Shown: positions 6,926 to 12,241 of the stretch, one piece after another
Layout: each line of letters opens with the position of its first letter
Position numbering within the stretch: position 1 is the first letter of the stretch
Source of the DNA: Chlamydiota bacterium
GTDB taxonomy: Bacteria > Chlamydiota > Chlamydiia > Chlamydiales > SLFE01
Assembly: GCA_011065065.1 (NCBI GenBank)
Contig: JAAKFL010000038.1
Location: forward strand, 1-12,241
Reading direction: 5' to 3'
Length of the DNA: 12,241 nt
Position numbers and translations under genes: made by a program
The notes under the pieces: model-generated
Database searches by the model: none
The model's input: only the letters and a program-made list of their open reading frames with translations
What the model was told of the DNA's origin: nothing

Positions 6926-8710
6926 TTATTCATGATGTCTAATCATCTCATCAACCTTTTCCATCGTATCTCGGTACTCCCGCGATTCCTTTGGGAGATA
7001 ATTCATATTCTTGATGATGTTTGAAAGATTGATAAAGTACTTTCTCGTTTCGTCATGTGTCTGAAATGTGAATTTTTTATCGAAAATTCGGTTAATTAAC
7101 AAAAAGAGTTCTATTTGGCGTTCAAGAGGACAATAAGCATCCTGTTTATCAAAGGCATTTTGCTGCAAATAGGTGAAATCATAAAGCTCAGCTTTTAAAT
7201 TGATCACAAAATCATCAATAGCGGTTCCCTCTTCACCGACAACTTCCATCCGCCTACCAATTTCTGCACCTTCACGCAAGATATTATCAGCTCGAATCAC
7301 CAATTCAGCCCAATTATCCACTCGATGACTCAATTCTTTGCCAACTCCCAGAATATATTTCGACCACGAGATACCGGGATCAATTGCTGGGTAACGTCTC
7401 GAGTCAGATCGTTCACGAGAGAGACCTAAGAAGGCTCCCACAACGGCCAAAGTTGACTGAGTCACGGGTTCTTCAAAGTTTCCTCCCGCAGGCGAAACTG
7501 CACCTCCAATCGTCACAGAACCAGAGCCCCCATCAGCCAATGAGATCACTCCGGATCGCTCATAAAACTGGGCGATTCTGGAAGAGAGATAGGCTGGGAA
7601 AGCTTCTTCACCGGGAATTTCTTCAAGACGACCTGAAATTTCACGCAGCGCTTGTGCCCATCGAGACGTGGAATCGGCGAGCAGCAACACATCCAATCCC
7701 ATCTGACGATAGTACTCTGCCATCGTCATTCCCATGTAGATGGAAGCTTCCCTTGCCGCTACCGGCATGGATGACGTATTGCAGACAATGATTGTCCGCT
7801 TCATCAGAGTATCGCCAGTGTGGGGATCAATCAAGTGCGGGAACTCACGCAACAGCTCCACCACCTCACCCGCACGCTCTCCACAAGCCACCACAATCAC
7901 AATATCCACCTCTGCGTATTTCGACAGATGATGCTGCAATACCGTTTTCCCTGCTCCGAAAGGACCCGGTGTGCAAAACGTCCCCCCTTTCATCAACGGG
8001 AACTGCGTGTCAATGATCCGACATCCGGTTTCTAACATTTTAGTCGGAAGCGTTTTCATGCCTTCAATCATGCCGCTCTTTACAGGCCACTTTTGCACCA
8101 TGGTGAACTCAACTTCATTTCCCTCTTCGTCTTCCGCTTTCGCCACAACGGTATCGACATTATACTTTCCGGTCTCAATCACCCATGTAATCGTATAACG
8201 GCCGTACAAGGAAAATGGCACCATAATCTTATGTTGAAAACGATTTTCGAGTGTGGCTCCCAACGTATCACCACGCTGCACTTTATCTCCGACTTTCGCC
8301 ACAACTTCGTATTCCCAGAAACGTTCTCGGTCAAGAGGAGACAGATAAAGGCCTCGTGGTAAAAACAAGCCTGCTTTTTGAGCCACCTTTTCTAACGGGT
8401 TTTGCAGACCATCAACAACCGTCGACAAGAGACCTGGGCCCAATTCCGCTTCGAGAAGAAACCCGGTGAATTCCACAGGAGTTCCCAACTTCACACCACT
8501 CGTATCTTCATAGACCTGGATTTTCGCTTCGTTTCCAATAATCTCAATCACTTCAGCTTTCAACTGCAGTGTGCCCATTTTTACCATCACCACTTCACCC
8601 TGGCGAATATCACCATCAAACTTCACCTGCAGAAGGTTACCGAATGCACGTACAACAGAGCCAGTAGCGTTTTTCGAGACCTGTTCAGAGCTTATGACTG
8701 TTCCACTCAT
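6926..8710 (-). CDS. atpA: V-type ATPase subunit A (catalytic)
   Basis: The ATP-hydrolysing (or synthesising) head subunit. The 594 residues match the family. Order: beta-barrel domain 1-85; the A-type non-homologous bulge insertion at about 110-205; Walker A GPFGAGKT at 249-256 with K255 and T256; GERAGE at 277-282 with catalytic E278; Walker B region VLLLADS at 341-347 followed by TSRWAQALREISGRLEEIPGEEAFP; GAVSPAGGNFEEPVTQ at 403-418; then the C-terminal helical domain. GERAGE replaces the GERGNE of most V/A-type ATPases, which as far as I recall is the chlamydial form. Its ATG overlaps the stop of the DUF2764 gene (ATGA) and has AAGGA upstream. Direction in vivo (ATP synthesis or ion pumping) cannot be read from sequence. 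Confidence 0.98.
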   Translation of the reverse strand: MSGTVISSEQVSKNATGSVVRAFGNLLQVKFDGDIRQGEVVMVKMGTLQLKAEVIEIIGNEAKIQVYEDTSGVKLGTPVEFTGFLLEAELGPGLLSTVVDGLQNPLEKVAQKAGLFLPRGLYLSPLDRERFWEYEVVAKVGDKVQRGDTLGATLENRFQHKIMVPFSLYGRYTITWVIETGKYNVDTVVAKAEDEEGNEVEFTMVQKWPVKSGMIEGMKTLPTKMLETGCRIIDTQFPLMKGGTFCTPGPFGAGKTVLQHHLSKYAEVDIVIVVACGERAGEVVELLREFPHLIDPHTGDTLMKRTIIVCNTSSMPVAAREASIYMGMTMAEYYRQMGLDVLLLADSTSRWAQALREISGRLEEIPGEEAFPAYLSSRIAQFYERSGVISLADGGSGSVTIGGAVSPAGGNFEEPVTQSTLAVVGAFLGLSRERSDSRRYPAIDPGISWSKYILGVGKELSHRVDNWAELVIRADNILREGAEIGRRMEVVGEEGTAIDDFVINLKAELYDFTYLQQNAFDKQDAYCPLERQIELFLLINRIFDKKFTFQTHDETRKYFINLSNIIKNMNYLPKESREYRDTMEKVDEMIRHHE

Positions 8711-9501
8711 AATTTTTCCTTTACAATACTATCAAGAATTTCTAAACCTTTTTGCTTATCCAGCTCGAGCCACTTCTCAGCGATGATCAACTGGACTAAA
8801 TAACCGATGATGCGTTCTATTGAAAAGAAATCGACAATCAACCTTTCATCCACCACCGAAAAACGGTATTCCGCCAAAGCTTGATAGAGATCGACAGGAG
8901 CGTCTCTGTAGGTTTCATACAAAGCTTTGATCTTTTCGTAGCGGGCGGGTGGTTCATAGGACTTGGAATCCTTCTGCGCAATGATTTGAGAGACAAGTTC
9001 ATCATTGGGATCCTCAAATTGAAATTCCAACATGATATTTCGATCTAAATGCTTAGCGCGAAGAGCTGCAAAAACTAAACGCCACTCCTGCTCAAAAACC
9101 AAGTATTCATGTAAAAATCCCGATGTACGAGGCAACTCATTTTGAAAGTAGGCACTGACCAAAGCTGGAAAATTACGCAGACGGTCCTCTTTTTCATCAT
9201 ACTTTTCCACAAATTCATAAACGTAGTCGGGGATACCAATGCCAGTCACAAGGGAATCATCCAATTCTTCTGGGGAAAGAATTCCGTATGGATCAAGCTC
9301 TTGCCCCATCCACAGATAACGCATATTTTGGATATCGTAAAATCGACGGACAACTCCAACAAGATCTTGGTCATGTTTATTCAAGTTGACTTCCAAAAGA
9401 AATTTAAACTCTTGAAACGACAGTTCTACAGGTTCCCCAATATGGATTGGCGGCAGGGCTGAACCAAAAAAGTAATAATCTGAAATGATATGGGTGTCCA
9501 T
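8707..9501 (-). CDS. DUF2764 protein of the V-ATPase operon, candidate stalk subunit
   Basis: A 264-residue soluble, probably mainly helical protein. The N-terminus DYYFFGSALPPIHIGEP (8-24) and the gene's place between atpE and atpA identify it as the conserved operon protein DUF2764, present at the same place in chlamydiae (CT309 position) and spirochetes such as Borrelia. No signal peptide or membrane segment is seen. Visible features are an acidic middle (ELDPYGILSPEELDDS at 68-83), an aromatic patch (HEYLVFEQEWRLVFAALRAKH at 131-151), and a C-terminal amphipathic helix with FSIERIIGYLVQLIIAEKW at 226-244. Subunits C (the AC39/d socket between D and the K ring), F and G have no recognisable gene here, so inference suggests this protein fills one of those roles, most plausibly the C-like socket given its size and helix content. 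ATG at 9501 starts three bases after the atpE stop. Confidence 0.85.
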   Translation of the reverse strand: MDTHIISDYYFFGSALPPIHIGEPVELSFQEFKFLLEVNLNKHDQDLVGVVRRFYDIQNMRYLWMGQELDPYGILSPEELDDSLVTGIGIPDYVYEFVEKYDEKEDRLRNFPALVSAYFQNELPRTSGFLHEYLVFEQEWRLVFAALRAKHLDRNIMLEFQFEDPNDELVSQIIAQKDSKSYEPPARYEKIKALYETYRDAPVDLYQALAEYRFSVVDERLIVDFFSIERIIGYLVQLIIAEKWLELDKQKGLEILDSIVKEKL

Positions 9502-9504
9502 AAT

Positions 9505-10134
9505 CTACGCTTGAAAAATTAATTCTCTAAAATCTTTTCGCACAAAATTAGCCAACAACTCTTTCAGGACCGTATCACTGATATCCAACGTTAAATTTTT
9601 ATCCAACAACTTCACTTGAGCCCCTGCTGCAAAGGAGCCAAGACTCACACTGTTCCCTTTAAGTTTTTTCAGGATATTCTCGCCCAAAAGACGATTGACC
9701 TCATCCACCGAAACCGCATGAGGGACCACGGCAACAAGATCAGCCGAACTCCCCTCTTTTTCAACGGCCTTCACAATGGCATCTGTGAGTTGAGCCACCA
9801 CTTTGGGATTGGTAGCATCCTGATGGATAATAGCATCCAGTTCGCTGTTAAAAAGTTTTGATTGAATCTTTTGCTTGAGAGCCTCAAAGCACTGAGAAGA
9901 AGCTTGTTGCAAAGCGGATTGAAAGACGGACCGATCGTTTTCAATCTCTTGATGAGCTTTATTGATCAACTCTTGAGCCTGTTTGTCGGCATTGTCGACA
10001 ATATTTTCTGCTTGCTTATTGGCATCGTCGATGATCTTCGCCGCTTCTTTTTTTGCTGGCTCTAAAGTTTCGATTTTCAGAATGTCGCTGATTTGCTGAA
10101 TCTTATCTTCGCCTTTTTCTAATTCTTTCGCCAT
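9505..10134 (-). CDS. atpE: V-type ATPase subunit E (peripheral stalk)
   Basis: Peripheral stalk subunit tying the A3B3 head to subunit I. The 209 residues have the expected two-part layout: a long charged N-terminal coiled coil (about 15-95, with repeats such as AAKIIDDANKQAENIVDNAD) and a globular C-terminal domain (about 100-209) that binds the head. The ending KDFRELIFQA closely matches chlamydial AtpE (KDFREMIF). It is the first gene of the minus-strand run. There is no strong ribosome binding site in front of ATG 10134; the preceding bases read GTGTGAACCT. In E. hirae and Thermus the E partner is a short G-type subunit. None is seen beside it, so the stalk either lacks it or takes it from elsewhere. 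Confidence 0.95.
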   Translation of the reverse strand: MAKELEKGEDKIQQISDILKIETLEPAKKEAAKIIDDANKQAENIVDNADKQAQELINKAHQEIENDRSVFQSALQQASSQCFEALKQKIQSKLFNSELDAIIHQDATNPKVVAQLTDAIVKAVEKEGSSADLVAVVPHAVSVDEVNRLLGENILKKLKGNSVSLGSFAAGAQVKLLDKNLTLDISDTVLKELLANFVRKDFRELIFQA

Positions 10135-10186
10135 AGGTTCACACTACTAAAATTTTGAGTCTAAGTTGAGTTTTGTTCCCGTATTT

Positions 10187-10215
10187 AAGGTAGTACTCTC
10201 AGAATAAATAATCAA
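10187..10215 (-). promoter_or_regulatory. Weak candidate promoter of the V-ATPase operon
   Basis: On the minus strand TTGATT (10215-10210) and TACCTT (10192-10187) are separated by 17 bases, in an AT-rich stretch about 50 bases before the atpE start. The -35 box has four of six consensus bases and the -10 only three, so support is mainly position and spacing. TTAAAT just downstream is an alternative -10. Confidence 0.25.
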
Positions 10216-10248
10216 TATATATATGGCCGGAGTGGCTTAGGAAATTTA

Positions 10249-10392
10249 ACCGCGAAGATCGCGAAGACCGCGAAGATGCGCGAAGACTGGACTAATTCAT
10301 ATTGATTTTCCGATACCCAGTAAGTATTTTAAAATTGATACAAGTAAGTCCATTTCTTCGCGCATCTTCACAATCTTCGCGATCTTCGCGGT
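10249..10392. repeat. Inverted-repeat element with 37-base arms made of a 9-base unit
   Basis: Left arm 10249-10285 and right arm 10356-10392 are reverse complements at 34 of 37 positions, around a 70-base AT-rich centre. The three differences are all of the C/T transition type. Each arm is built from about four copies of the nonamer CGCGAAGAY: in the left arm at 10251, 10260, 10269 and, after one extra G, 10279. Just inside the arms TGGACT (10288-10293) recurs inverted near 10348-10353 with a small offset. It carries no reading frame of note. The structure resembles REP-pair or MITE-like extragenic palindromes found in many copies in bacterial genomes; copy number cannot be judged from one window. 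The RNA could fold into a strong hairpin. Confidence 0.8.
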
Positions 10393-10445
10393 CAATTCAC
10401 AAAAATTGTGTTGTCAGAATAACCCACGAACTTTAATCTTGACCT

Positions 10446-11219
10446 ATGAAGCAATACTTTTTCCTCCAGAAACTGATCGCATTTTCCCTTTTCATCCCTT
10501 CTTTTTCTTTTGCAGATGAGACTGTCAAGCCATCTGAATACTCGTCCGACATTTTACAAGAACCCGGAGCACTGACAATAAAGCCTCCTCCCGGTTGGAA
10601 AGCCGCCAACTCAGCCGATCTCCCGCCACGTGTGAAAATGATGATTGTAGGCACCGGAAAAAGACATTACCCCCCTTCCATCAACATCGGCACAGAACCC
10701 TATAGGGGTACCATTAAGGACTACCTCTTGATGGTGAAGAGAGTCAATGAGAGTTTAGGAGCAGAGTGGAGAAATTTAGGGTCAATCAAAACACAATCAG
10801 GAAAAGCCAGCCTTTCACAAGTGGACATGAATACTGAATGGGGCCCGGTGCGACTGATGCATGTCATTTTAATCAAGAATCGAACGGTTTATATAGTCAC
10901 TGCGGGAGCATTGAAAGAAGAATTCTCCTTTTACTACAAAGATTTCTTCGACTCCTTTAAGTCCATTCAACTCAATCCCGACGTATTTGAACTCGTTTCC
11001 GATCGAAGACAGCAACAAAAACTTGTCAGCGCATACCACAAACTATTGAAGCAGCACGACAAGCCGAAAAATTTTGATCTTGGGTCCGATGACTTTCAAA
11101 AAAAATATTGGAAACCATTCTTAACTCTTTTGGAAAATGAGTATGGATCCATGGGATCCGATTGGATGGAGAAAACAAAACAAAAAATTCATCGGGATTT
11201 AACCGCTGAATATGAATAA
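10446..11219 (+). CDS. Exported protein of unknown function, possible PsbP/DcrB-like fold
   Basis: A 257-residue protein I cannot name. Residues 1-23 are a signal peptide (MKQYFFLQK, hydrophobic core, FSFA before D24), so it should be exported. The part at about 40-175 has the rhythm of the PsbP/Mog1/DcrB type: LTIKPPPGWK (43-52), PPSINIGTEPYRGTIKDYL (76-94), conserved-looking GPVRLMHVILIKNRTVYIVTAGA (133-155), then an amphipathic helix YYKDFFDSFKSI (163-174). That is an impression of pattern, not a demonstrated homology. Residues 185-257 are a charged, probably helical tail with no cysteine. ATG 10446 is chosen because the signal peptide begins there; no clear Shine-Dalgarno lies upstream. 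It diverges from the ATPase run and is followed by 105 bases before the next gene, so it is probably its own transcription unit. Confidence 0.8.
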   Translation: MKQYFFLQKLIAFSLFIPSFSFADETVKPSEYSSDILQEPGALTIKPPPGWKAANSADLPPRVKMMIVGTGKRHYPPSINIGTEPYRGTIKDYLLMVKRVNESLGAEWRNLGSIKTQSGKASLSQVDMNTEWGPVRLMHVILIKNRTVYIVTAGALKEEFSFYYKDFFDSFKSIQLNPDVFELVSDRRQQQKLVSAYHKLLKQHDKPKNFDLGSDDFQKKYWKPFLTLLENEYGSMGSDWMEKTKQKIHRDLTAEYE

Positions 11220-11257
11220 CATAGGAAAAACCTAAACATCTCGTCGAGTAAAAAACT

Positions 11258-11286
11258 TTGCACTAAATGACTAATAACGTTATTAG
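11258..11286 (+). promoter_or_regulatory. Candidate promoter of the 78-residue protein gene
   Basis: TTGCAC (11258-11263) and TATTAG (11281-11286) with 17-base spacing, about 39 bases before the ATG at 11325. The boxes match the sigma-70 consensus only moderately, but the position is sensible and a perfect palindrome covers the spacer and -10. Confidence 0.4.
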
Positions 11287-11287
11287 T
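11270..11287. promoter_or_regulatory. Perfect 18-base palindrome, possible operator
   Basis: ACTAATAACGTTATTAGT is exactly its own reverse complement, and pairing continues three more bases with one mismatch (11267-11290). It sits over the spacer and -10 of the candidate promoter, where a dimeric regulator would block transcription. It has no T-run, is very AT-rich and has no loop, so a terminator for the upstream gene is less likely. Confidence 0.45.
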
Positions 11288-11324
11288 TATGAGCATAAAG
11301 CCTAAATTGTAATGGAGGAGACTC

Positions 11325-11561
11325 ATGACCTTGCTTAAGAAAAGAATCATCGGAATAATCGCAGTATTTGCGATGCTTTTCACATATACTGGATCTTTAG
11401 GAGCAGAGGACTACACTTATTGTGGTGGAAGAGGCTACAGCGAATATCGCACATGTCCAAATTTGGCACCAGGAATTGCCTTAGGTGCAATTGCACTTGC
11501 TGCAATTATAGCAGTTGCAGTTCAGAACTCAAATAACGAGCATGGCCACTGCCACTTGTAA
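11325..11561 (+). CDS. Small exported or membrane protein, function unknown
   Basis: A 78-residue protein with the best ribosome binding site on the right side of the window (GGAGG at 11314-11318, six bases before the ATG), which makes it a convincing gene despite its size. Residues 1-27 read as a signal peptide (MTLLKKR, hydrophobic core, SLGA before E28). A short segment with C33 and C44 follows (TYCGGRGYSEYRTCPNLAPG), then a hydrophobic Gly/Ala/Ile helix at 49-66 (LAPGIALGAIALAAIIAVAV) and the tail QNSNNEHGHCHL with C76 flanked by two histidines of three in the tail. It may be a small membrane or envelope protein. The 14-base gap to the next gene, which starts with the same residues MTLLKK, suggests an operon of two exported products. 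I do not recognise a family. Confidence 0.7.
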   Translation: MTLLKKRIIGIIAVFAMLFTYTGSLGAEDYTYCGGRGYSEYRTCPNLAPGIALGAIALAAIIAVAVQNSNNEHGHCHL

Positions 11562-11575
11562 CGAACATTTAGTCA

Positions 11576-12241
11576 ATGACACTTCTAAAAAAGTTAAGCA
11601 AAGCAGCACTGGGTGCAGTTTTGCTACTTTGTTTTAACGGGTGTGGATATTTCTGTTATTCTCCTTGGATCCTGGAAACCACCCAAACTTATTGCTCAGC
11701 TTATCGTTCTGCTCGCATGAGCCTGCTCGCGAAAAATATGGGGATAGAAATCATACGAGATCAGTGTGGCGTTAGAATGTATTTGAATCTCATGATCTGC
11801 CCTATTCAACCTGATGATCCTTGTGACCAATTATTCACTTTTACTTATTGCGTTGGCACAGCAAAGTATCAGGGAACCGCTTATGTCCTTGAAGGAGGTC
11901 AGCGGTTATGGCTTGAAAATCACACAGCTATCGAAATGATGAATGCGCTGTATTCAGGATCTTCAATCCAAATCTCAATGGGGATGTATCAGGAAGTTTT
12001 TGAATCAGGCAATTACCCGGAATTATACGATTGGCTGATTTCCTGGAAGATATACCCAAACAAGTTCAAGAATCGGAATTTCGGCTGCGCCAAAGCCCCG
12101 GGATCGAAGGATCGTAAGTGGGCTAATATTAATAATATTAACCCACTTACGATCCTTCGATCGCGGGAGCTTTCGCGTTGCCGAAAACCGATTCTTGAAC
12201 TTGTTTGGGTATATAGTCCGTCATCTTGTTCGCCTTGCCCA
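11576..12241 (+). CDS. Cysteine-rich probable lipoprotein, open to right edge; 3' part runs through a palindrome
   Basis: From ATG 11576 the frame is open for 222 codons with no stop before the window ends. Residues 1-23 form a lipoprotein-like signal (MTLLKKLSK, hydrophobic core, then FNGC with C23); the lipobox is weak because asparagine precedes glycine. Residues 24-158 are rich in cysteine (C27, C40, C64, C75, C83, C92), suggesting disulfides outside the cytoplasm, and include LFTFTYCVGTAKYQGTAYVL (86-105), a beta-rich looking stretch. Codons 159-213 coincide exactly with the palindrome at 12050-12214, so this tail (KIYPNKFKNRN and onwards) is read from repeat DNA and may not belong to the ancestral protein. 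No good ribosome binding site precedes the ATG; translation may depend on the gene 14 bases upstream. No known family is recognised. Confidence 0.6.
   Translation, partial: MTLLKKLSKAALGAVLLLCFNGCGYFCYSPWILETTQTYCSAYRSARMSLLAKNMGIEIIRDQCGVRMYLNLMICPIQPDDPCDQLFTFTYCVGTAKYQGTAYVLEGGQRLWLENHTAIEMMNALYSGSSIQISMGMYQEVFESGNYPELYDWLISWKIYPNKFKNRNFGCAKAPGSKDRKWANINNINPLTILRSRELSRCRKPILELVWVYSPSSCSPCP
12050..12214. repeat. Very long palindromic element, two 81-base arms around 3 bases
   Basis: Left arm 12050-12130 and right arm 12134-12214 are reverse complements around AAT at 12131-12133. The outer 27 bases of each arm match perfectly, as does a 20-base inner block (12103-12122 on the left), followed by one mismatch and a perfect 7-base AT core. 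Between the two blocks lies a 26-base stretch that matches only in part and contains one single-base indel in each direction, so both arms end up the same length. That pattern suggests a repeat family diverging while keeping its fold, not a simple terminator, which would be far shorter. It could be an inserted palindromic element or a head-to-head duplication. It lies in frame inside the plus-strand lipoprotein frame. Confidence 0.85.
12147..12241 (-). CDS. Possible C-terminal tail of a convergent gene, entering from the right
   Basis: On the minus strand an open frame enters at the right edge and ends at TAA 12149-12147 after 30 codons, with tail residues MTDYIPKQVQESVFGN then AKAPAIEGS. The last two thirds lie in the right arm of the palindrome. 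It looks protein-like and would give a convergent arrangement, but 30 codons partly inside a repeat are weak evidence and it may be a peptide that the repeat happens to encode. Confidence 0.25.
   Translation of the reverse strand, partial: GKANKMTDYIPKQVQESVFGNAKAPAIEGS

Larger units (their letters stand above)
10135..10445. other. Divergent intergenic region between atpE and a secreted-protein gene
   Basis: These 311 bases hold no convincing gene. From left to right they contain an AT-rich leader with a possible minus-strand promoter for the ATPase run, a short tRNA-Leu-like 5' stretch (10226-10247), a 144-base inverted-repeat element (10249-10392), and about 50 bases before the plus-strand gene. 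For that gene, TTGTCA (10411-10416) and TTTAAT (10432-10437) are a poor promoter pair with only 15 bases between them, too close to the ATG to be persuasive. Confidence 0.8.

Noticed and set aside
7384..8803. Several plus-strand open frames of 60-135 codons opposite atpA
   Set aside because: They lie antisense to a securely identified catalytic subunit, have low-complexity or biased composition, no good ribosome binding sites and overlap each other in different frames. They are shadows of atpA codon structure.
10249..10288. Regular 9-base repeats considered as a CRISPR array
   Set aside because: Units are contiguous, far too short and have no spacers; the arrangement is an inverted repeat with iterated arms, and no cas genes are present.
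10433..10654. Minus-strand open frame of 73 codons over the start of the exported-protein gene
   Set aside because: The plus strand here encodes a clear signal peptide and a long frame; the minus-strand frame has no ribosome binding site or recognisable features.
11189..11383. Minus-strand open frame of 64 codons across the 11220-11324 gap
   Set aside because: It overlaps the signal peptide of the small protein and the end of the upstream gene, and the gap shows promoter, palindrome and ribosome binding site signals for the plus strand.
12050..12214. Long palindrome considered as a plain intrinsic terminator
   Set aside because: Arms of 81 bases are several times longer than a terminator stem, there is no T-run on either side, and the arms diverge by paired indels as repeat elements do.

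Overview
The window looks like chromosomal DNA from a member of the Chlamydiota, probably an environmental, amoeba-associated type rather than a Chlamydia species. Three things support this. The V-type ATPase genes run in the order E, DUF2764, A, B, D, I, K, as in chlamydiae (also known from spirochetes), with no recognisable C, F or G gene. The catalytic subunit carries the chlamydial GERAGE variant of the usual GERGNE loop. Subunits D, B and E closely resemble the chlamydial proteins as I remember them. Base composition looks moderate, around the low 40s percent GC by eye. No genus is assigned.

Left and centre (1-10134, all minus strand, read right to left): a tightly packed run begins at 10134 with atpE, then the DUF2764 gene, atpA, atpB, atpD, atpI and atpK. 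It continues without a visible break into fumC (class II fumarase), a small lipoprotein gene, and an rRNA 2'-O-methyltransferase (rlmB/trmH type) that runs off the left edge. Gaps range from 4-base overlaps to 15 bases, so the run is probably one transcript. The first seven genes encode most of a rotary membrane ATPase: A and B form the head, D the rotor shaft, E the peripheral stalk, I the membrane stator, K the ion-carrying ring. The DUF2764 protein is the prime candidate for a missing connecting subunit. The ring protein has the glutamine and glutamate residues expected of a sodium-binding site.

Divergent intergenic region (10135-10445): a weak candidate promoter for the ATPase operon, a short stretch resembling the 5' end of a leucine tRNA, and a 144-base inverted-repeat element whose 37-base arms are built from a 9-base unit.

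Right side (10446-12241, plus strand): three genes for exported proteins that I cannot assign to named functions. They are a 257-residue protein with a signal peptide and a possible PsbP/DcrB-like fold, a 78-residue secreted or membrane protein preceded by a perfect 18-base palindrome lying over its probable promoter, and a cysteine-rich probable lipoprotein open to the right edge. The last reading frame runs straight through a very long palindrome (two 81-base arms, 3-base centre), which looks like a mobile or repetitive palindromic element. The minus strand beyond it may hold the tail of a convergent gene.
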